From an uncultured Solirubrobacterales bacterium (lineage in GTDB: Bacteria; Actinomycetota; Thermoleophilia; Solirubrobacterales; Solirubrobacteraceae), in contig CALJKH010000179.1 in NCBI GenBank assembly GCA_937973575.1, forward strand, positions 1 to 8,776: 8,776 nt of DNA. Reading direction: 5' to 3'. Positions 1 to 7,222 of this stretch are shown piece by piece; the stretch's first letter is position 1; the number at the start of each line of letters is the position of its first letter. The notes below the pieces were generated by a model. That model saw nothing but the letters and a program-made list of their open reading frames with translations, did not search any database and was not told the origin of the DNA. The translations under genes and the position numbers were made by a program.

Positions 1-321
1 CTCGTTAAGGGCAAACCAGGAGTAATTGGCTTTGTCGGCGCAGCCGATCAGCCAATCCCTCTGACGGCCCCTGAGGTTGACCGACTGCTCAAGGTTGAGC
101 AGCCGACTTCAACCCCTGGCGCGACAGCTTCGGCACCGGCTCGTCCGGTTGCCCAGTTCAGCGTTGGCGAGACTGTCAAGGTCATCTCCGGACCCCTCTC
201 CGACTTCTCTGGCGAAATCGCCGAGATCAACGAGGACGCAGCGAAGCTCAAGGTGCTGGTATCCATCTTCGGTCGAGAGACGCCTGTTGAAGTCGGCTTC
301 GACCAAGTCAAGAAAGTCTGA
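1..321 (+). CDS. nusG: Transcription termination/antitermination factor NusG, C-terminal part (5' end outside window)
   Basis: The 106 residues seen are the C-terminal part of NusG, which binds RNA polymerase through its N-terminal domain and Rho or ribosomal protein S10 through its C-terminal KOW domain. The fragment opens with VKGKPGVIGFVG, the conserved end of the NGN domain (family form PGVTGFVG). A Pro/Ala/Ser-rich linker follows at about fragment residues 33-50, then the KOW/SH3-like barrel at about 52-106, with FSVGETVKVISGPLSDFSG, IAEIN and the usual IFGRETPVEV strand. F69 in DFSG sits where E. coli NusG has its S10/Rho-contacting phenylalanine. The TGA stop lies 2 bases before the rplK ATG, so the genes are probably cotranscribed and translationally coupled. 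The 5' end, and thus the start codon and promoter, are outside the window. Identity is secure. Confidence 0.95.
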   Translation, partial: LVKGKPGVIGFVGAADQPIPLTAPEVDRLLKVEQPTSTPGATASAPARPVAQFSVGETVKVISGPLSDFSGEIAEINEDAAKLKVLVSIFGRETPVEVGFDQVKKV

Positions 322-323
322 AC

Positions 324-749
324 ATGGCCAAGAAAGTAATGACGATCATCAAGCTGCAGGCCCCGGGAGGCCAGGCGAGCCCTGCTCCGCCAGTTGGTCC
401 TGCCCTCGGTCAGCACGGCGTCAACATCATGGAGTTCGTCAAGGCATTCAATGCCCAGACGGCCCAAGACAACGGAACGACAATTCCTGTCGAGATCACG
501 GTTTTCGAGGATCGTTCCTTCACCTTCATCACGAAGAGCCCGCCAGCAGCGGTGCTTATCCGTCAGGCAATCAACATCCCTAAGGGATCTTCAGAGCCAG
601 GCCGTACGACGGTTTCCTCAATCTCACAGGCCAAGCTGCGTGAGATTGCTGAGAAGAAGATGAACGACCTCAATGCACATGACATCGATCAGGCGGCAAA
701 GATCATCGCCGGTACAGCCCGCTCAATGGGCGTGGAGGTGACTGACTAA
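324..749 (+). CDS. rplK: 50S ribosomal protein L11 (uL11)
   Basis: This 141-residue protein matches the family's usual length from end to end. L11 binds the GTPase-associated region of 23S rRNA at the base of the L7/L12 stalk. The N-terminal domain shows KLQAPGGQASPAPPVGPALGQHGVNIMEFVKAFNAQT, including the Pro-rich segment (about residues 20-26) and the GPALGQHGVNI signature. The C-terminal rRNA-binding domain (about 70-141) has FTFITKSPPAAVLIRQA and ends in IIAGTARSMGVEV. The start is the ATG two bases after the nusG stop. Only a weak purine run (AGAAAG, 311-316) precedes it, so translation probably depends on ribosomes finishing nusG. Its stop overlaps the rplA start by one base. Nothing is missing or unusual in the protein. 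Confidence 0.98.
   Translation: MAKKVMTIIKLQAPGGQASPAPPVGPALGQHGVNIMEFVKAFNAQTAQDNGTTIPVEITVFEDRSFTFITKSPPAAVLIRQAINIPKGSSEPGRTTVSSISQAKLREIAEKKMNDLNAHDIDQAAKIIAGTARSMGVEVTD
734..741 (+). promoter_or_regulatory. Ribosome binding site for rplA inside rplK
   Basis: GGAGGTGA is strongly complementary to the 3' end of 16S rRNA and ends 7 bases before the rplA ATG at 749. It lies within the last codons of rplK, so rplA can initiate by itself as well as by re-initiation at the TAATG overlap. Confidence 0.7.
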
Positions 750-1633
750 TGGCAGCCCGTCTTAATCGTCGCGGTAAGAACTGGCGTGAAGCACGTCAGA
801 AGTACGACCGCATGCGTGAGCACAGCCCATCAGAGGCAGTCGCACTCATCAAGACCCTTCGTGAGCCAAAGTTTGACGAGGCAGTTGAGCTGCACGTCCG
901 CACTGGTCTTAACGTCCGCCACGCTGAAGAGCAGCTCCGCGGCACCGTTGCCCTTCCTAACGGACTTGGCAAGGATGTCTCGATTGCAGTCTTCGCACAG
1001 GGAGACAAGGCCAAGGAGGCCGAAGAGGCTGGCGCTGACTTCGTTGGCGGCGAGGACCTCGCAAAGAAGATTGAAGAGGGATTCACCGACTTTGATGTCG
1101 TCATCTCGACTCCTGACCTGATGCCAGTCGTTGGCCGCCTCGGCAAGGTGCTTGGCCCATCGGGCAAGATGCCGAACCCAAAGGTCGGCACAGTGACAAT
1201 GGATATCGCCAAGGCAGTTGGTGAGTCCAAGTCCGGCAAGGTTGAGTACCGAACTGACAAGACCGGAATCGTCCACGTTGTTGTTGGCCGCATCGGTTTC
1301 CCTGACGCTGACCTCGTTGAGAACCTCAACGCTGTGATGGATGAGATCCATCGCGCCAAGCCATCTGCTGCCAAGGGTCGCTACATCCACTCGGTGACGA
1401 TCGCGTCAACGATGGGTCCTGGCGTCAAGATCTCAACAGACGCGGGCGAAGCTGCCCCAGTCGCTAAGGCAGCACCAGCTGCCGAGGCACCAGCCGTCGA
1501 GGCTCCATCCGAAGAGGCCGTGGTCGAAGAGGTTGTCGTCGAAGAGCCAGTTGCAGAGGAGACAGTCGAAGAGACTGTTGAAGAGGTAGTTGAAGAGACA
1601 CCAGTTGCAGAGGAGCCCACGGAAGAGGGCTAA
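749..1633 (+). CDS. rplA: 50S ribosomal protein L1 (uL1) with acidic C-terminal extension
   Basis: L1 forms the mobile stalk beside the E site and helps release deacylated tRNA; in many bacteria it also represses translation of its own operon. The core is canonical over about residues 1-230, with MPVVGRLGKVLGPSGKMPNPKVGTVT at about 125-150 containing the family signature, and SVTIASTMGPGVKI near 215-228, where most bacterial L1 proteins end. Here another 64 residues follow (231-294). This tail has 21 Glu, 1 Asp and only 1 Lys, first in an Ala/Pro-rich stretch and then in Val/Thr-Glu-Glu repeats, and is probably disordered. The ATG shares its first base with the rplK stop (TAATG). A good Shine-Dalgarno, GGAGGT at 734-739, lies inside the end of rplK. 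Identity is certain; the role of the tail is unknown. Confidence 0.97.
   Translation: MAARLNRRGKNWREARQKYDRMREHSPSEAVALIKTLREPKFDEAVELHVRTGLNVRHAEEQLRGTVALPNGLGKDVSIAVFAQGDKAKEAEEAGADFVGGEDLAKKIEEGFTDFDVVISTPDLMPVVGRLGKVLGPSGKMPNPKVGTVTMDIAKAVGESKSGKVEYRTDKTGIVHVVVGRIGFPDADLVENLNAVMDEIHRAKPSAAKGRYIHSVTIASTMGPGVKISTDAGEAAPVAKAAPAAEAPAVEAPSEEAVVEEVVVEEPVAEETVEETVEEVVEETPVAEEPTEEG
1439..1630 (+). repeat. Low-complexity acidic repeat tract encoding the L1 tail
   Basis: This tract encodes residues 231-294 of L1 as degenerate repeats of V/A/T-E-E units. It includes an exact 15-base direct repeat, CCAGTTGCAGAGGAG, at 1547-1561 and 1601-1615 (54 bases apart, so in frame), each encoding part of PVAEE. 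The exact repeat within a degenerate array suggests growth by in-frame duplication. The frame stays open to the stop. Confidence 0.7.
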
Positions 1634-1787
1634 CGAATTTCAACAGCGCACCAACCGCGCCATTGAACCCGGGCATCCTTCTAGGAGCAAGTCCCGGAGA
1701 GGTGACGGGACGGATGACACACCAGCGAGGCTTCTGGCCCTGCTGAGGTTTCGAAACCGCCCGCGTCACGCGGGCGGTTCGCTTTTT
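1634..1787 (+). promoter_or_regulatory. Putative L10 (rplJL) autoregulatory mRNA leader
   Basis: The 168-base gap between rplA and rplJ has no gene and is highly structured. A composite hairpin can be drawn: CATCC (1674-1678) pairs with GGATG (1712-1716), and GTCCCG (1691-1696) pairs with CGGGAC (1706-1711). The two helices stack continuously on the 3' side, with a 12-base bulge, TTCTAGGAGCAA, on the 5' side and a 9-base apical loop. A second small fold around 1722-1745 (CCAG/CTGG or CAGC/GCTG) follows, and then a terminator-type hairpin. In many bacteria the L10-L12 complex binds a leader with an asymmetric internal loop at this same location and shuts down rplJL. The position and architecture support that role here. 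The exact L10 site and boundaries are inferred, and I could not compare with the Rfam L10_leader model. Confidence 0.65.
1752..1787 (+). terminator. Intrinsic terminator/attenuator hairpin upstream of rplJ
   Basis: AACCGCCCGCG (1755-1765) and CGCGGGCGGTT (1769-1779) form a perfect 11-bp GC-rich stem with a 3-base TCA loop. Two more pairs (C1752-G1781, G1753-C1780) are possible around a bulged A1754. A T5 run at 1783-1787 follows closely. The hairpin ends 14 bases before the rplJ ATG, so full termination would silence rplJL; a regulated attenuator is more plausible than a plain operon end. The palindrome GGTTTCGAAACC (1747-1758) overlaps the 5' arm and could compete with it. The hexamer AACCGC at 1653-1658 repeats the start of the 5' arm and could pair with the 3' arm instead. 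Confidence 0.75.
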
Positions 1788-1801
1788 GAGAGAGGAAAAG
1801 G

Positions 1802-2617
1802 ATGAACAAGGAACAAAAGAACGTCGCGATCGAAGAGATCACGACCGACATCAAGGAGTCGGAGGCGATCTTCGTCGTCGACTACCGAGGAATGACGGTC
1901 CCACAGGCTGCAGAACTCCGCTCGAAGCTGCGCGAAGCTGACACAAGCCTGCGTGTCGTCAAGAACACACTTACCAAGCGCGCTGCGGAAGCTGCGGGTG
2001 CCGAGGAGCTCAATGAGATCCTCGTCGGCCCAACGGCGATCGCCTTCGTGCGTGGTGATGCTGCACTTGCCGCTAAGGCACTCGCAGCTGCACAGAAGGA
2101 GTACTCGATCCTCGACTTCAAGGGTGGCACGCTCTCTGGGCGCGCTCTCTCGATTGACGAGATCAAGGCACTTTCGAAGCTTCCATCCCGCGAAGTACTC
2201 ATTGGCCAGCTGGTCGGACTCGCTGCGGCACCAATTGGTGGCGTTGTGCGTACGCTCGGCGGCTTCATTGGTGGGCTTGCAAGTCAGCTCGGCCAGATCC
2301 GCGATCAGGGTCTAGTTGGCGGCGATGCACCTGCTGAGGAGCCTGCTGCTGAAGAGGCTCCCGCAGAGGAAGCAGCTGCAGAGGAGGCTCCTGCAGAGGA
2401 GCCAGCAGCAACAGAAGATTCCCCAGCAGAAGAGGCTGCCGCTGAAGAAGCGCCAGCTGCTGATGCAGGTGATGGGGAGCCAGCAGCGGAGGAAGCACCA
2501 GCCGCTGAAGAGGCTCCCGAAGAGACGGCGTCTGCGGATGACGCCGCCGAAGCTGGTGACGAATCCGCAGATAATGACGACGATGGCGACGGCTCTGAAG
2601 CAGCCGACGCCGAGTAG
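1802..2617 (+). CDS. rplJ: 50S ribosomal protein L10 (uL10) with long acidic C-terminal tail
   Basis: L10 anchors the L7/L12 dimers to the 50S subunit and with them represses its own mRNA. Residues 1-173 are a normal L10: an N-terminal rRNA-binding domain with VVDYRGMTVPQAAELR and LRVVKNTLTKRAAE, then FKGGTLSGRALS and KLPSREVLIGQLVGL. A C-terminal helix at about 141-170 (APIGGVVRTLGGFIGGLASQLGQI) is where L12 dimers dock; its length would suit two or three dimers. The protein then runs on from residue 175 to 271 with 26 Glu, 13 Asp and no Lys or Arg, mostly as AEEAP-like repeats ending in an Asp-rich stretch. Typical bacterial L10 is about 165-180 residues, so this tail is additional. The ATG follows GAGAGAGG (1788-1795) at good spacing and lies just after the attenuator. 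rplL follows 15 bases downstream. Confidence 0.97.
   Translation: MNKEQKNVAIEEITTDIKESEAIFVVDYRGMTVPQAAELRSKLREADTSLRVVKNTLTKRAAEAAGAEELNEILVGPTAIAFVRGDAALAAKALAAAQKEYSILDFKGGTLSGRALSIDEIKALSKLPSREVLIGQLVGLAAAPIGGVVRTLGGFIGGLASQLGQIRDQGLVGGDAPAEEPAAEEAPAEEAAAEEAPAEEPAATEDSPAEEAAAEEAPAADAGDGEPAAEEAPAAEEAPEETASADDAAEAGDESADNDDDGDGSEAADAE
2324..2614 (+). repeat. Low-complexity Ala/Glu/Pro repeat tract encoding the L10 tail
   Basis: The tract consists of degenerate in-frame repeats of GCN-GAR-GAR-GCN-CCN codons, giving the protein repeat AEEAPAEE several times in the first two thirds, and then an Asp/Ala/Ser-rich segment with DNDDDGDG near the end. Synonymous codons vary between copies (GAG/GAA, GCT/GCA/GCC), so the repeat is not a very recent perfect expansion. 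Confidence 0.75.
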
Positions 2618-2632
2618 AGAAGGAGGCCTTAA
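2618..2632 (+). promoter_or_regulatory. Strong ribosome binding site for rplL
   Basis: AAGGAGG at 2620-2626 fully matches the anti-Shine-Dalgarno consensus and sits 6 bases before the rplL ATG at 2633. It is the strongest such site in the window. That fits the need for L7/L12 in several copies per ribosome although it shares a transcript with single-copy L10. Confidence 0.8.
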
Positions 2633-3016
2633 ATGGCAACAACAGAAGAGTGGATTGAAGAGCTCAAGGGTATTTCGGTACTCGAGCTCGCTGAGCGCAT
2701 CAAGGCTCTCGAAGAGGAGTTCGGCGTTTCAGCAACCGCAGTCGCAGCAGCTGCACCAGCAGCCGGTGGCGGCGGTGGCGGTGACGAAGGTGGCGCTGAC
2801 GAAGGCGGCACTGTAGACGTAATTCTCACCGGTGGCGGCGAGAAGAAGATCCAGGTCATCAAGGTTGTCCGTGCGGCAACTGGCCTTGGACTCAAGGAAG
2901 CCAAGGCAGTCGTTGACGACGCTCCTCAGCCCGTCAAGGAAGGCATTGAGCGTGAAGAGGCCGAGAAGCTTAAGGCTGAAATCGAAGAAGCCGGCGGTTC
3001 CGTCGAGCTCAAGTAG
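2633..3016 (+). CDS. rplL: 50S ribosomal protein L7/L12 (bL12)
   Basis: bL12 dimers form the flexible stalk that recruits translational GTPases. The 127 residues match the family's usual length. The N-terminal dimerisation/L10-binding helices span about 1-33 (MATTEEWIEELKGISVLELAERIKALEEEFGVS). The hinge spans about 34-59, and the factor-binding domain about 60-127. In the last, KKIQVIKVVRAATGLGLKEAKAVVDDAPQPVKEG is conserved, with K72, I73, I76, K77, R80 and K91 at positions equivalent to the GTPase-contact residues of E. coli L12. The protein ends in the usual GGSVELK. The hinge is odd: instead of the common Ala-rich form it has six consecutive Gly (45-50) and then DEGGADEGG, 10 Gly among residues 45-59. 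Codon use resembles the neighbouring genes. The gene is cotranscribed with rplJ. Confidence 0.98.
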   Translation: MATTEEWIEELKGISVLELAERIKALEEEFGVSATAVAAAAPAAGGGGGGDEGGADEGGTVDVILTGGGEKKIQVIKVVRAATGLGLKEAKAVVDDAPQPVKEGIEREEAEKLKAEIEEAGGSVELK

Positions 3017-3025
3017 TTATTGCGA

Positions 3026-3075
3026 ATCGGCGGATCGGCTCGTGAGGCGCTATCCTCATAAGTCGGTCTGCCGAT
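3026..3075 (+). other. Long imperfect hairpin in the rplL-rpoB gap (possible RNA processing site)
   Basis: Bases 3026-3040 pair with 3061-3075 over 15 consecutive positions, three of them G-U (ATCGGCGGATCGGCT with AGTCGGTCTGCCGAT). After a 2x2 internal loop, TGAGG (3043-3047) pairs with CCTCA (3054-3058) around a 6-base loop. That gives about 20 bp in one stem beginning 9 bases after the rplL stop. No T-run follows, so it does not look like an intrinsic terminator. In E. coli an RNase III cleavage site lies in this same gap, and this stem could play that role or stabilise the rplL 3' end. The pairing is read directly; the function is inference. Confidence 0.55.
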
Positions 3076-3120
3076 AGTCGCAGCCATCAGCACCTTGTTT
3101 CCCAACGAAATAAGGGCGTG

Positions 3121-3168
3121 ATGGGGTCCGTGAGCGCTGACCAGCCCGCCACGCGGGTAGTCACATAG
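3121..3168 (+). CDS. Possible 15-codon leader peptide upstream of rpoB
   Basis: An ATG at 3121 opens a short frame, MGSVSADQPATRVVT, closed by TAG at 3166-3168. AAGGG (3112-3116) precedes it by 4 bases and could serve as a ribosome binding site. It would be ordinary chance sequence except that this same purine tract is the 5' partner of the alternative pairing with 3182-3191, so ribosome binding here would free the 3181-3206 hairpin to form. I recognise no family and no run of a single regulatory amino acid. It is a weak candidate. Confidence 0.2.
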   Translation: MGSVSADQPATRVVT

Positions 3169-3232
3169 CAACAAGTTTGCGCGCGCCCTTGCAATTTTGG
3201 GTGCGCTCTTTCGTCCAAAAAAACCACTCGCC

Positions 3233-3245
3233 AGGAGGCAGCCAG

Positions 3246-3248
<3 letters not shown>
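3233..3248 (+). promoter_or_regulatory. Ribosome binding site and TTG start deciding the rpoB N terminus
   Basis: AGGAGG at 3233-3238 lies 7 bases before a TTG at 3246-3248, which is in frame with rpoB and starts MAPIAPRTRRSFARL. No ATG or GTG with a comparable site precedes the conserved SFARL segment. An in-frame TTG at 3177 lies further upstream but has no Shine-Dalgarno and would add 23 residues that do not resemble RpoB. Confidence 0.85.
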
Positions 3249-7178
<3,930 letters not shown>

Positions 7179-7212
7179 TCGCGTCCCGCTAATCGGCACT
7201 TCAAAACAGAAC

Positions 7213-7217
7213 GAGGA
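7213..7217 (+). promoter_or_regulatory. Ribosome binding site for rpoC
   Basis: GAGGA lies 5 bases before the ATG at 7223 and fixes the rpoC start. The 44-base rpoB-rpoC gap otherwise shows no hairpin or promoter, so the two genes are probably read from one transcript. Confidence 0.6.
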
Positions 7218-7222
7218 ATCAG

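Larger units (their letters stand above)
3017..3245 (+). promoter_or_regulatory. Structured rplL-rpoB intergenic region / rpoB leader
   Basis: This 229-base stretch holds no conserved gene. After the long hairpin at 3026-3075 come three further elements. TGAC (3138-3141) pairs with GTCA (3160-3163) around GCCCGC/GCGGGT (3144-3149 with 3153-3158). TAAGGGCGTG (3111-3120) can pair with CGCGCCCTTG (3182-3191), 10 bp with two G-U. Alternatively GCGCGCCC (3181-3188) pairs with GGGTGCGC (3199-3206), 8 bp with one G-U. The last two share bases 3182-3188 and exclude each other. This looks like a regulated leader, possibly controlling the change in expression between ribosomal protein and polymerase genes. 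I found no convincing -35/-10 promoter. Confidence 0.4.

Noticed and set aside
747..751. Frameshift or fusion at the rplK-rplA junction
   Set aside because: TAATG is an ordinary one-base stop/start overlap; both proteins are complete at their ends.
796..1374. Long open frames on the - strand opposite rplA (also 830-1390)
   Set aside because: They lie antisense to a conserved, unambiguous L1 gene, their translations show no recognisable domain, and such frames are common opposite GC-rich coding DNA.
1663..1691. TTGAAC as a -35 box for a separate rplJ promoter
   Set aside because: No -10-like hexamer occurs 16-18 bases downstream, and the segment is better explained by leader folding.
2316..2816. 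Long + strand frame across the rplJ tail and the start of rplL
   Set aside because: A frame-shifted reading of the Ala/Glu repeat codons; its Gln/Leu/Arg low-complexity product crosses two real genes.
3095..3170. Possible promoter for rpoB (TTGTTT at 3095, CTGACC at 3137, CACATA at 3162)
   Set aside because: The spacings are wrong or the -10 match is weak. A promoter here is possible but cannot be supported from sequence.
3181..3213. Hairpin 3181-3206 as an intrinsic terminator
   Set aside because: The 8-bp stem has a 10-base loop and only a broken TCTTTC follow-on, so termination efficiency would be doubtful. It is kept only as an alternative pairing.
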